From positions 1 to 47,337 of the forward strand of contig SYKE01000078.1 in assembly GCA_005798285.1 (NCBI GenBank): DNA of 47,337 nucleotides. The letters run 5' to 3'. The position numbers were made by a program, and so were the translations under genes. Under the pieces are notes generated by a model, which worked only from the letters and a program-made list of their open reading frames with translations, made no database searches and was not told the origin of the DNA. Shown here piece after piece: positions 8,685-17,067 of this stretch (position 1 is its first letter; each line of letters opens with the position of its first letter). Origin of the DNA: Actinomycetota bacterium (GTDB lineage: Bacteria; Armatimonadota; SYMT01).

Positions 8685-8702
8685 GCCGGGCGCCAACCCG
8701 GC
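8685..8702. terminator. Possible bidirectional terminator between convergent genes
   Basis: GCCGGG (8685-8690), CGCCAA loop, CCCGGC (8697-8702) lies in the 62-base gap between two convergent genes. The stem is short and has no T tract on either strand, so confidence is limited. Confidence 0.35.
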
Positions 8703-8735
8703 GGCGCGCTCACGAGTTCCTTCCGGTGTCGCGAC

Positions 8736-9887
8736 CTACCCCCGCTGCCGGCCCGCCGTCAACCGGGGCTTCAAGCGGGTGAAGAGCTCTAGCCAGGAGC
8801 GTTGAACCCCCTCCGTCAAGGTGAGCGTTCCGGCACGGCGTCGTTCCTCTAACTCCGCTGCCGACTTCCCGAAATAGTGACCCATCCAGCCGTCTACCCG
8901 GTCCGCAACGGCGACCATGAACCGCTCCAGGTCGGCGGGACCGCAGGAGAGCGGGAAAATCTCTTCGATTACGAGGGGCTTTCCCACGTCAAAGCGCCGG
9001 ACGGCCTCTTCTGCTTCGTCCAGCTTTCCGGTTTCCGGGTAGATGTGCAGACTTACAAAGTCGAGTTCCGGCGCGACCGTTTCGGGAATGAACCCCGACA
9101 GGTGTCCCCATGTGCGGCTCCACGGCAGCAGGCCGACGGTGATGAGCGCGTCTTTGTCCCGGCGGCGAATGGCGGATGTCAGGCTGCGGATCCACTCCAC
9201 CGCCAGTGCATCGCGGTTGCGGCCGGCGGGATCGAGGGCGATGTACTGGACGAAGTCAAATCCACCGAAGAGATTCCCGGACATCCACTTGCCGGCCGGC
9301 CGACGCTCAGCGGGAGACACCGGTTCGTTCATCAGGTTGTAGCAGAACACCACGCCACGACCGGCGCCGCACCCCGCCACGTTATCGAAGAAGGCCCGCT
9401 GCGCCTGCCATCGTCCGGCCTCATCCAGCGCGTCGTACCAGGCCGGCGTGTCCGAGGGACGGTAGCATCCAAGTCCCGTGATGTCGAGGTAGACACCTGC
9501 CCGCTCGGCGCTGTCCATCAAGCGGCTCAGTTGCCGGAGCCCGTCCGGATTGGGGAGGCGGGGAGTACGCATGATCCGGTTGAATTGCGGGTGAACTCGC
9601 ACCACGTTCGCGCCCGTCGCCGCCATCTCCCGAAGATCGCCATCGAGTTCGCTCCAGCTTCGATCCCACACATCCTCCAGCAGCACGCCTTCCGGGCCGT
9701 AGTTATGCCCGTACGGGACGAACCTTCGTCGGGTTGCAGCACTTTCAAAGCCCTTCCGGTCCGAGGTCACCCGAATGCGTTCCAGACCCGCAGAGGCCCC
9801 CCGGGTCGCCGAAGGCGACAGGCTGCTGATGGCTCCCGCCAGCAGGATCGCGATAACCAGCACTCGAGCGCGGTGAATCATGCGCAT
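8736..9887 (-). CDS. Secreted GH5-like glycoside hydrolase
   Basis: About 383 residues from ATG 9887, chosen because GGAGGGAGAG lies a few bases upstream on the minus strand and a signal peptide (residues 1-32, RARVLVIAILLAGAISSL) follows at once. The TIM barrel shows FCYNLMNEPV with acid/base Glu188, VSLHIYPETG, and VIEEIF (Glu308/Glu309, presumed nucleophile), the order found in clan GH-A, most like GH5. The function is probably hydrolysis of a beta-linked glycan outside the cytoplasm. It is transcribed divergently from the FAD oxidoreductase and convergently with the Hyi-like gene, so it is probably monocistronic. Confidence 0.82.
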   Translation of the reverse strand: MRMIHRARVLVIAILLAGAISSLSPSATRGASAGLERIRVTSDRKGFESAATRRRFVPYGHNYGPEGVLLEDVWDRSWSELDGDLREMAATGANVVRVHPQFNRIMRTPRLPNPDGLRQLSRLMDSAERAGVYLDITGLGCYRPSDTPAWYDALDEAGRWQAQRAFFDNVAGCGAGRGVVFCYNLMNEPVSPAERRPAGKWMSGNLFGGFDFVQYIALDPAGRNRDALAVEWIRSLTSAIRRRDKDALITVGLLPWSRTWGHLSGFIPETVAPELDFVSLHIYPETGKLDEAEEAVRRFDVGKPLVIEEIFPLSCGPADLERFMVAVADRVDGWMGHYFGKSAAELEERRRAGTLTLTEGVQRSWLELFTRLKPRLTAGRQRG

Positions 9888-10060
9888 TCGTGGCTCTCCC
9901 TCCGCCCAACCCACCCAGTGGTAGACAGTTGGACCCGGCCCGCCTGGGCGCCTGCGAGCCCAACCTCCGAACCGCTCTCCCGCGGTCGACTTCACCGGGA
10001 TCGGTCCGACCGGTGTCCAACAAGGGCCACTGTCGATTATCCTGATTCATGAACGTTGAC

Positions 10061-10076
10061 CGTCCGTGCTCGGACG
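10061..10076. promoter_or_regulatory. Inverted repeat in a divergent intergenic region
   Basis: CGTCCG (10061-10066), TGCT, CGGACG (10071-10076) is a perfect 6-bp dyad in the 245-base space between the divergent GH5-like and FAD-oxidoreductase genes. A GATAAT-like element on the minus strand (about 10036-10041) could be a -10 box for the hydrolase. This may be an operator shared by both promoters, but the support is pattern only. Confidence 0.3.
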
Positions 10077-10132
10077 TGTCTCCCTCGCTCCGCGAATGTT
10101 GGGGAACGGGGGCGTGAGGAAGATTGGGTCAG

Positions 10133-11218
10133 ATGAGTAGGGCGCCGTCGGCGATTGTTATAGGACTCGGCGCGGTCGGCTCTGCCTGCGCCGCAGCCCT
10201 CGCGAGTGTCGGATGCCGGGTAACGGCGATTGGGGACCCCCGGCGATCTACCACCCGCCGATCCGGCGGATATCTCCTCTTGCAGTCCAAGTTTCCTGGG
10301 CCCCTCCTGGATCTGGCAGCGCGCAGTCTCGAACTCTTCGACGATCTCGCGAGAGAGGCGCCGCACCTGGGATATCGGCGCACCGGCAGCCTGCTGCTCG
10401 CGGCCGACGAGAGCGAGGCTGCGCGACTCCACGTCCGCGTGCGGGCTCTCCGCCAGGCGGGGGTTCCCCTTCAGTGGTTGGATGGCGACACCCTGAGGCG
10501 AATCCAACCGGGACTGTCGACAGCGGTGGATGCCGGAAGCTTCTGTCCGCTGGATGGCCAGATTGAACCGTCGGCGCTTGCCGAGCACTGGCGGCACGTT
10601 CTGCTCAAGCGCGGCGGCCAGATCGTCGAATCCCCACTCTCCGAACTGGATGCCGAACCCGCCGGGGGCTTTCGTGCGGTCGGACCCGAAGTCGATGTCC
10701 GCGGCGAACTCGTCGTGCTCGCGGGCGGTCCCTGGTCGCCACCCCTGGCGGCAAACCTTGGTCTTACGCTCGACATCCAGCCCCGAAGAGGCTGGCTCTT
10801 TCGAGCGGTGGCCGATCGGCCAATCGCAAGCTGCCCGCTCCTGGGAGGCGACTACCTCGCGGCCAAGTCATCCACGCGAGCCTATGAGGTGGCGTTCAAC
10901 CTGCAGCAGTTCTCGTCGGGAGAAGTGGTGCTGGGCGGCACGCGGGAGTTCGTCGGCTTCTCGGAGGCTGGCGGTGAAGAGGCTCGTCGCGAGGTGCTCC
11001 GGGTAGCGGCGCGCTACGTCGAGGGTCTGGATCGGCTCGAGTGGGACTCGGGCGCAGCGGGATTCCGTCCGTGGGCGCCGTGCCCCTACCTCGGCCGGAC
11101 GGAGGTCGCCGGGTGCTATCTGGCCTGTGGCTTCGAGGGAGACGGCGTCACGCTGTCCGCCGCGGCGGCGGAGAGGATTGCCATGCAGGTCGTCGAGGAC
11201 GGTCTCACAACGGCCTGA
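10133..11218 (+). CDS. FAD-dependent oxidoreductase, DAO/glycine oxidase family
   Basis: About 361 residues from ATG 10133 (GAGGAAG about 10 bases upstream; a TTG at 10124 is an alternative start). The dinucleotide-binding motif IGLGAVG (10-16) opens an N-terminal FAD fold. The C-terminal GFEGDGVTLSAAAAERIA matches the second FAD-binding signature of D-amino-acid oxidase-like enzymes. The central region QPRRGWLF and LLGGDYLAAKSS fits the DAO fold. It would oxidatively deaminate an amino acid or N-methyl amine. There is no signal peptide. It stands alone on this strand and ends 12 bases before the convergent glycerophosphodiesterase. The substrate is unknown. Confidence 0.85.
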   Translation: MSRAPSAIVIGLGAVGSACAAALASVGCRVTAIGDPRRSTTRRSGGYLLLQSKFPGPLLDLAARSLELFDDLAREAPHLGYRRTGSLLLAADESEAARLHVRVRALRQAGVPLQWLDGDTLRRIQPGLSTAVDAGSFCPLDGQIEPSALAEHWRHVLLKRGGQIVESPLSELDAEPAGGFRAVGPEVDVRGELVVLAGGPWSPPLAANLGLTLDIQPRRGWLFRAVADRPIASCPLLGGDYLAAKSSTRAYEVAFNLQQFSSGEVVLGGTREFVGFSEAGGEEARREVLRVAARYVEGLDRLEWDSGAAGFRPWAPCPYLGRTEVAGCYLACGFEGDGVTLSAAAAERIAMQVVEDGLTTA

Positions 11219-11230
11219 GTTCGCCTGCGG

Positions 11231-12088
11231 TCAAGAAGTGCCCAACCGTCTCAGATCGGAACCGGACGCGTCCAGATAGCGCACGAGGCGTTCCGGATAG
11301 TCCGTTTGAATCCCATCCACGCCCATCTCCACCGCGCTCCGCCAGCCCGCCTCGTTGTCGACGGGTCCGAGTCCGTCGACGAAAACCTGTGCGCCGCACC
11401 GGTGCGCTTCGGCGACGAGATCGCGGGTCCACTCCAACTGGTGTCCGTCCAGCACCTCTGCGGGGAGACGGCGCATGAACCGGGAGATTCCTCCCTGCAC
11501 GCGGTTCTCTCGCGGAAGCGACGGCATCACGGGGATGCCCGGCGCCACCCGCTTCCATTCCAGGAGCGTCTCGACCCCGGCGTAGACCACCACCGACTGC
11601 GTCATGGATGCCGCGAGGAGCGCCCGCAACAGCGCCGCCACCGATCCGGCCTTGTGATCGAGATAGAGGTTGATCCGCCCCCGGCAGAGTTGCAGCGCCT
11701 GCTCGAACCGAGGCACGCGATCCCCTCCTCCGCCTTCGCTTCGCACGCGAAGTCGTGCGATGTCATCCCAGGTCAGTTCTTCAACGGCGCCCTTGCCCCC
11801 GGTGGTTCGATCCACCGTGCGGTCGTGCATCAGCACCAGCACTCCGTCTCGAGTCGGGCGAACGTCCAGCTCCACATAGTCGGCCCCCGCTCGTATCGCG
11901 TGACGGATGGCGCTCAGCGTATTCTCCGCCGCCTCTCCGCCGCCGCCCCGGTGCGCCGCCACCGCCACCGTGCGCTTCGCCTTCGGCAGAGCGGCAGGCC
12001 CGAGTTGCGCCGGCACGGCAACGTTCGGTGAGACCGAACCCAGCGCGCCCAGGGGGAGCGCCAGAGTCGACCTTCGAGTCAACCTCAT
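11231..12088 (-). CDS. Glycerophosphodiester phosphodiesterase
   Basis: A 285-residue GDPD-family enzyme. The N terminus RLTRRSTLALPLGALGSVS looks like an export signal with twin arginines. Catalytic and metal motifs are in canonical order: HRG (46-48), ENT (55-57), ELDV (73-76) and MHD (87-89), followed by NLYLDHKAG (Glu/Lys region) and a late VDGIQTDYPERLV. It hydrolyses deacylated phospholipid diesters to glycerol-3-phosphate and an alcohol. Its ATG overlaps the stop of the HEAT-TlpA gene (ATGA, 12085-12088), so it is translationally coupled as the last gene of a four-gene operon. The exact substrate is unproven. Confidence 0.9.
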   Translation of the reverse strand: MRLTRRSTLALPLGALGSVSPNVAVPAQLGPAALPKAKRTVAVAAHRGGGGEAAENTLSAIRHAIRAGADYVELDVRPTRDGVLVLMHDRTVDRTTGGKGAVEELTWDDIARLRVRSEGGGGDRVPRFEQALQLCRGRINLYLDHKAGSVAALLRALLAASMTQSVVVYAGVETLLEWKRVAPGIPVMPSLPRENRVQGGISRFMRRLPAEVLDGHQLEWTRDLVAEAHRCGAQVFVDGLGPVDNEAGWRSAVEMGVDGIQTDYPERLVRYLDASGSDLRRLGTS

Positions 12089-13269
12089 TGCGGCCCCACA
12101 CCGGGCAAGCCGCCGAAAACGCTGGGGGGGCGGTCGAAGGTCTTCAGGGCAGCGGCATAGGTGGCGAAGTCACGGGCGCCGTCGTACCGGCGACGGACTT
12201 GCCCGCCGGGGTCGATGAGATAGGTCACCGGCACCTCGTGGGGCTCGCCGTAAGACGCCATGATCGCGTCGGATGCCTGCCCCATCGGAAAGGTGATCCC
12301 GTGCTCTTCCGCAAAGCGCTTGAGGGCGTCCGGTCCCTTCTCGTTCACGCCCAGCGCCAGAATCTGGGTGTCCGGGAACGCTCGCTGCACGGTTTGGAGG
12401 GTCTTCATCTCCTCAACGCAGGGCGCACACCAGGTGCCGAAGAAGTGCAGCAGCACGGTTCGGCCGGCCATGAGATCCATGTTCCAGCGCTCGTGACGAA
12501 TGTCGATGAAGTCGAACCGGGGCGCCGGATCCGTGCGCTCCGGTGGCGCCGCCGCAGGAGGAGCAGGCAGCTTCGGGTAGTGCGCCTTCAACCAGCCGGC
12601 CATTCGAGCCAGCGCCTGCTCGCGACCGGCCGGACCCTCCGTCAGACGGAAGCCGAAGTCCTGCCCTGAGAGCTTTCGAAGCGCCGCCACCGCCAGCGAT
12701 TGGATGTCGGGACTGGGATCCTGCACGCGAGCCGCGACGGCGCTCACGAGTTCGGGAGAGCGAAGCTCGGGACGCTCCAGACGGCGGCACACCGCAGCCA
12801 GTCCCTGGAGCCGCACCACCTGGTCCGGGTCCGCACTGGCGGCCAGAAGCAATCTCAGCGCTTCAGGGCTTTCGACTTCCTGCGCCTCTTCCACCACACG
12901 CTCCCGAATTCGAGAGTGATAGTCGGCAAACATCGGAAGCAGCGACGCCGCGGCGGGCTTCCCTTCAATCTCCAGCACGGCCTCGAAGGCCTGCAGCCGT
13001 GCCCCGGGGTGGGGATCCTGAAGCAGCTTCCGAAAGAACGGCGCGGACTCGTCGCCGAGCGCCTCGATGAGCTCGGCGCGAGGACCGGCCCCGTGGCGTT
13101 CGCAGCCGTTCAGTTCGGCTATCAACTGCCGCTTCTTCAGGCCCGGGTAGGCCGCCAGTGCGCCCCCGACGAGGACTACGCCCACCGCAAGAAGAATGCC
13201 GAGCCGTTTGACCGGCGCGGCGCCTCGTCGAAACAGGAGTCTCGCGGGCGCGGCGGGTCTGGAAGGCAT
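12085..13269 (-). CDS. HEAT-repeat / TlpA-like thioredoxin fusion, membrane-anchored
   Basis: A 394-residue protein. Residues about 22-41 form one N-terminal membrane anchor. Residues about 55-200 hold HEAT-like helical repeats (for example PHPGARLQAFEAVLE, DPDQVVRLQGLAAVCR, DPSPDIQSLAVAALRKL). A proline-rich linker (about 232-250) leads to a TlpA/ResA-type thioredoxin domain with WCAPC (280-284) and cis-proline EVPVTY (Pro348). The thioredoxin domain should face outside and reduce or exchange disulfides; the HEAT part may bind a protein partner. The start directly follows the ankyrin gene stop (TAG/ATG) and its own stop overlaps the GDPD start. HEAT-thioredoxin fusion is uncommon. Confidence 0.87.
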   Translation of the reverse strand: MPSRPAAPARLLFRRGAAPVKRLGILLAVGVVLVGGALAAYPGLKKRQLIAELNGCERHGAGPRAELIEALGDESAPFFRKLLQDPHPGARLQAFEAVLEIEGKPAAASLLPMFADYHSRIRERVVEEAQEVESPEALRLLLAASADPDQVVRLQGLAAVCRRLERPELRSPELVSAVAARVQDPSPDIQSLAVAALRKLSGQDFGFRLTEGPAGREQALARMAGWLKAHYPKLPAPPAAAPPERTDPAPRFDFIDIRHERWNMDLMAGRTVLLHFFGTWCAPCVEEMKTLQTVQRAFPDTQILALGVNEKGPDALKRFAEEHGITFPMGQASDAIMASYGEPHEVPVTYLIDPGGQVRRRYDGARDFATYAAALKTFDRPPSVFGGLPGVGPQ

Positions 13270-13674
13270 CTACTCGCCGCCCGTCAGAAACGCCAGGACG
13301 TCGGCCGCGGCCTCGCCCCCTGCGCGGGCATGCGCCTCAAGGGGGATGCCGTGCGGACCCGGAGCGTGCCTCGCCGAAGGCTGGGCGGCCAGCACCGAAC
13401 GAACGATTTCGACATACCCCATCATGGCAGCCGAGAAGAGGTCCAGTCGGGCCCCTCGATCCAGGAGGTACTGAGCGATGTCCCGCCGGCCCATATGCGC
13501 CGCTGCGCCGAGCGCCGTCTCCCAATCGCCCCCGCCCCAGTCCCAGGCCGCGTCCAGCAATCTCGGCTCCTGATCCAGCAGTTCTCGAACCCGGTCCAGG
13601 CTGCCGTGAGCCTGCCCCACAAACTCGCAAACCAACTCATCTGCCAGCGCCGCAGGTTTTGACACGCTCATCAT
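13270..13674 (-). CDS. Ankyrin-repeat protein
   Basis: A 134-residue protein made largely of ankyrin-like repeats: ETALGAAAHMGRRDIAQYLL, then RLDLFSAAMMGYVEIVRSVL, then HGIPLEAHARAGGEAAADVL. No signal peptide is seen, so it is probably a cytoplasmic binding protein. Two consecutive ATGs (13674, 13671) are possible starts. The first overlaps the upstream stop as ATGA; the second has AGAGG at better spacing. It lies between a small Cys-motif protein and the HEAT-TlpA fusion with no gaps, so all are one transcript. The binding partner is unknown. Confidence 0.8.
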   Translation of the reverse strand: MMSVSKPAALADELVCEFVGQAHGSLDRVRELLDQEPRLLDAAWDWGGGDWETALGAAAHMGRRDIAQYLLDRGARLDLFSAAMMGYVEIVRSVLAAQPSARHAPGPHGIPLEAHARAGGEAAADVLAFLTGGE

Positions 13675-13934
13675 CCTCTTTGCGATTGGGGTTCATCCAG
13701 CCACTGCAACTCTTTCATCCACGTCTGCTCGCCCTTGCGCCTCGACACGCGGGTAGCCGGTGGCTCGAACACCCGGGCGTAGTGTTTCACCACCGGATGG
13801 TCCGGCCGCTTCGCCAGCATCCGGGCGTAAAAGCCTACAACTCCCGGACACTCCCCGCTGCATCCAACAGCGCACGATGTCCAGAGCGGAAGCCCGGTGC
13901 GGGGCTGCCAAGCCAGAGTCGCCACATCGGGCAC
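13671..13934 (-). CDS. Small hypothetical protein with CX3CX3C motif
   Basis: An 87-residue protein, not recognised. It starts at GTG 13934. The frame is open from a TAA about 54 bases upstream with no ATG, so a slightly longer protein from CTG or another weak start is possible. Residues 21-29 contain three cysteines in CX3CX3C spacing, followed by a hydrophobic helix (VVGFYARML) and a basic tail (RVSRRKGEQTWMKELQW). Its stop overlaps the ankyrin start by 4 bases and a consensus -10 box lies about 50 bases upstream. The arrangement argues that it is a real first gene of the operon. The Cys triad could bind metal. Confidence 0.55.
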   Translation of the reverse strand: MPDVATLAWQPRTGLPLWTSCAVGCSGECPGVVGFYARMLAKRPDHPVVKHYARVFEPPATRVSRRKGEQTWMKELQWLDEPQSQRG

Positions 13935-13981
13935 GGACTCTTGTTGCAGAACCGTGGCTCTCGGATGCGTCTCCCAGGACC

Positions 13982-13987
13982 ATTATA
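13982..13987 (-). promoter_or_regulatory. Consensus -10 box (TATAAT)
   Basis: A perfect TATAAT on the minus strand, in CGCTATAATGG, about 48-53 bases upstream of the first gene of the Cys-protein, ankyrin, HEAT-TlpA, GDPD operon. No good -35 hexamer is seen at 16-18 bases. An AT-rich hexamer of this kind is rare in the surrounding GC-rich sequence. Confidence 0.5.
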
Positions 13988-14049
13988 GCGAACGCTGGCG
14001 ATCTCCAGGCTTCGCTGGGCCGATGGGAGAGGTCATGCGCCGTTGTGCG

Positions 14050-14075
14050 CGGCGCCGACGTTATTCTCGGCGCCG
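14050..14075. terminator. Strong hairpin after the delta-60-repeat gene
   Basis: A perfect 9-bp stem, CGGCGCCGA (14050-14058) with TCGGCGCCG (14067-14075), and an AT-rich 8-base loop. It lies about 100 bases downstream of the delta-60 gene end (minus strand) and upstream of the operon promoter at 13982. No T tract follows. The remaining intergenic sequence (13988-14173) shows nothing else recognisable. Confidence 0.45.
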
Positions 14076-14173
14076 GGACGACGCGCGGCTCCGTCTTTTC
14101 GTTGATCCCCGACCTCGGTCAGGCCCGCTCGGTGACCCGCCGGTATCCCCTGCTTCGAGGTTGGAGCGATGCC

Positions 14174-15415
14174 CTAAGCGACAAATCGGCCGAGCGTGAG
14201 AGCGCCCCCCGCATCGACATCGGCGCCCCCGGCCACCACGACGCGATCGGCGCCCTGCCACACTCCATGGGTCCAGCCCGATCCGAATCCGATGCGGGTC
14301 TTGATGGAGCCTCGCTTGCCGAACCGCAAGAAGGGCGTTCCGTCTGGAGAAAGCACGCCCACGTGCCCATCGTACACACGAATGTCTCGGACCTTCCGCC
14401 CGATCAGCCCCACCACGAGCAGGCGGCCATCGTCGGCGCAGTCGCTAACGACGGCCACAGATTCCACCCCCGGCAGCGTAAACGTACTGGCGCCCCCCGA
14501 TCCAAACGCGCCATCCGCAGCGCCCGAGGCCAGCAGCCGTGCGACGCGAAACCCGCTGGCCCCGTCCGGCAATCGTCCCGAAACCACCATCGCCCCATCC
14601 GGCGCCACTCGAAGCAAACTCCCCTTGATGGGAATATCGACGCTGCCATCCGGTCCAAAACCGCGGTCGGGCTCGCCATTCGGCAAGAACCGCGTGAGGC
14701 GGCCGTGGCCCGCGCCATCGCTGAGCACCACGATCCGGTCGTCCTCGAGAATTCGCATGTCGCGGATCACGTACGGCGTGTTGTCCGACTGAACGGTTCC
14801 TCCGTTCCCGAAAGCCTCATCGAGTGACCCATCGGGCCGCAGTCGCGTGAGCGTCACCGTAGGCTCATACTCTTCGGGGGACGCAAATCGAAGGAATAGG
14901 ATGGAGCCATCCGATTGGGCGCCCATCGACGTGACGTAGCCTCCGAAGGGGATGTCCAACTGTCCGTTTGCCTGAAACCCGCGGTCGAGTCTCCCATTCG
15001 ACGTGTAGCGCTCCAGGACCAGGCCGGGCAAGAAATCGGCGCGGGCCCCCCAGCTGAGGATGAATTCCCCCTTCTGCAGAACCGGGATCCCGTACGGGCG
15101 TACCCCGGTGCGGGTCCAGCCGAAGTCGCCAAACGTCGGATCGACGACGCCATCGGCGGTGTAACGTCTGAGTTGGATCTCGGATCGAAAACCTCGGCGA
15201 TTCAAGAACGTGCAAACCAGCAGCTTACCGTCCGGCTGCACCAGCAGTTCCTGCGCCCGAGCGCCGGGGCCGATCACTTCGGTGACAATCCCACGGCGAC
15301 CAAACGTACGATCGGGAGTCCCGGGGCGGGGTCCAGCCGCCTCCGAACGAGCCGCCAGCGCCAGCGCGCCCCCCGCAATCGCCTGTCTCCGCGATATCGT
15401 GCCGACTTTCCTCAT
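14174..15415 (-). CDS. Delta-60-repeat secreted protein (paralogue 1)
   Basis: About 413 residues from ATG 15415, chosen for GAGGA 5 bases upstream. The N terminus GTISRRQAIAGGALALAARS is a twin-arginine signal. The mature protein carries about seven copies of the delta-60 motif, pattern (P)DGxxDxxFGxxG: for example GTPDRTFGRRG, GVVDPTFGDFG, GRLDRGFQANG, GSLDEAFGNGG, GEPDRGFGPDG, ADGAFGSGG and the final FLRFGKRG. These repeats form propeller-like folds, usually in secreted or surface proteins of unknown ligand. A paralogue of the same architecture lies immediately upstream, so the pair probably arose by tandem duplication. Confidence 0.83.
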   Translation of the reverse strand: MRKVGTISRRQAIAGGALALAARSEAAGPRPGTPDRTFGRRGIVTEVIGPGARAQELLVQPDGKLLVCTFLNRRGFRSEIQLRRYTADGVVDPTFGDFGWTRTGVRPYGIPVLQKGEFILSWGARADFLPGLVLERYTSNGRLDRGFQANGQLDIPFGGYVTSMGAQSDGSILFLRFASPEEYEPTVTLTRLRPDGSLDEAFGNGGTVQSDNTPYVIRDMRILEDDRIVVLSDGAGHGRLTRFLPNGEPDRGFGPDGSVDIPIKGSLLRVAPDGAMVVSGRLPDGASGFRVARLLASGAADGAFGSGGASTFTLPGVESVAVVSDCADDGRLLVVGLIGRKVRDIRVYDGHVGVLSPDGTPFLRFGKRGSIKTRIGFGSGWTHGVWQGADRVVVAGGADVDAGGALTLGRFVA

Positions 15416-15581
15416 CGGATTCCTCATCGGATTGCTCGAACTGCGCCTCGATTCTCCGGAGCGAAATCCCTGAAACCATCCGGATCGCGGAGAAGGACGG
15501 AACGCAGCGGAGTCAGGACTCAGCGATCCCCCGCAGCCCAACCCGGTCGCTGATGGCTGCGGCCAGATCCTGAAAGCCAAC

Positions 15582-16955
15582 TCAATTCTTTGCTCCCAAC
15601 GGGGGTTTGGGCGTGGCCCACTCCGGAAACCCGTGGAAACGGCCCAGGACGAAGCTGCCGCCTCGCGAGGCGGCGCCGACACCCACCGCAATCACTCCGC
15701 CCCTCGCATCCACACGCGTAAGGCGCCATTGGGCAGACGACCCCAGGCGTGTGACCACCAATCCGCGCTTTCCGAAGCCACGATGAACCGCCCCATCCGG
15801 ACGGAGCGCCATCAGGAACGCCTGATTGCCGGGAAGCCGAGCGGACCCGTACGCGCCACAGGCGAGCAAGCTCCCATCGGGGGCCGCGCCGGTCACAAAC
15901 CCGACACTGTTGGGAAAGGCGAGAGGCACGGCAATTTCTCCGCCCGCTCCGAAGCTCGTGTCGAGAGCGCCATCCGCCAGGCGTCGCTGCACCCGCAAAA
16001 CACTGCGCGATGTTGGGTCATAGCCTGAAGCCACGAACCGTCCATCCGACAAGGTCAACAACCGGCACGCCCGCGTCCTCAGCCCCAACTCGAGCTGACC
16101 CCCATCTCCGAATGTCGGGTCGAGGGCGCCGTTGCCATCCAGCTTCGTGACACGGAACCGACTGGGATCGGGGAACAGCGAGCGGCTCAGGATCAGCGCT
16201 CCGCCGTCTGGAAACGCATGAATCTCTTGAGGCTGTAACCTCTCATTAGGAAGCTCAACGATTCCCCCAACGCCAAACTCCGCCTCCACCTGACCATCAG
16301 AGCGAAAGGCAAATACCACGAGATTCCCATGTTCCAGATCCGACTGGGTGCGTGCGAGAATCAAGATGCGACCGGAAGTGTTACAGGCCATGTCCTCGAC
16401 TCCACGATTCAGGGGCAGCAGTGCTGACCCCTTCTCACCGAACGATGGGTCCAGAGTTCCCTCTCGCATGTACTGATCGAGACGAAGCGGCATTTCTTTG
16501 AAAGAGTCTCTTCCCACCACCAGAGTGTGCCCTCCGGGTCGCACGGAGATTTGCGTCAGGACCACCATCCGAGTATCAATAAAACCATCGTGGCCAAATG
16601 ATGTATCGATTCTTCCCTCGACTCCGAGGCGACACACCTGATACGTTTCTCCATCCTGAAGGACAGGTACAGATAGACTGCCGTCCACGGCAAACCACTC
16701 GGGTCTCAGAGACGACAAAGCTCTCAACTCTTGCCGCATTAACCCTTTGCTACCATAAGCGCGATCAAGGGTGCCCGCTCGGGGCGACGCAGCCTCAGCC
16801 AATTCCGCAAGCCCCGCGAGAAGGCACAAAGCCGCCCCTGCGAAGCCAGCTAATGACCTCCGCAGGGAAGCACTACTAAGTGAAGCCCTCTTCAGGACCG
16901 CATTCCACCCGCTATCCCGTAGCAGATTTGCCAGAAAACAAACCAGCTCTTTCAT
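15582..16955 (-). CDS. Delta-60-repeat secreted protein (paralogue 2)
   Basis: About 457 residues from ATG 16955. ATG 17021, with GGGGGA upstream, is an alternative start. A hydrophobic export segment (SLAGFAGAALCLLAGLAEL) precedes the mature part SPRAGTLDRAYGSKGL. Seven delta-60 motifs are visible, including GRIDTSFGHDG, GTLDPSFGEKG, GALDPTFGDGG, GALDTSFGAGG and the last GAVHRGFGKRG. They match the number and order in the neighbouring paralogue, including the degenerate final copy. The signal peptide is Sec-like here but Tat-like in the paralogue. The 166 bases between the two genes show no recognised gene. The function is probably surface binding. Confidence 0.8.
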   Translation of the reverse strand: MKELVCFLANLLRDSGWNAVLKRASLSSASLRRSLAGFAGAALCLLAGLAELAEAASPRAGTLDRAYGSKGLMRQELRALSSLRPEWFAVDGSLSVPVLQDGETYQVCRLGVEGRIDTSFGHDGFIDTRMVVLTQISVRPGGHTLVVGRDSFKEMPLRLDQYMREGTLDPSFGEKGSALLPLNRGVEDMACNTSGRILILARTQSDLEHGNLVVFAFRSDGQVEAEFGVGGIVELPNERLQPQEIHAFPDGGALILSRSLFPDPSRFRVTKLDGNGALDPTFGDGGQLELGLRTRACRLLTLSDGRFVASGYDPTSRSVLRVQRRLADGALDTSFGAGGEIAVPLAFPNSVGFVTGAAPDGSLLACGAYGSARLPGNQAFLMALRPDGAVHRGFGKRGLVVTRLGSSAQWRLTRVDARGGVIAVGVGAASRGGSFVLGRFHGFPEWATPKPPLGAKN

Positions 16956-17067
16956 GCTAGTGTGCCGTCCCCCCCGGATCCCGGCCCTCCTTCCAACTTG
17001 TAACTCATGCGTCTTCGTCATAACGGTCCCCCAGTCGGAAGCGTCCCGATAGCACAGAAGACGCTGA

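Noticed and set aside
8877..10052. 391-codon open frame on the plus strand
   Set aside because: Antisense to the GH5-like gene, which has a signal peptide and catalytic Glu motifs.
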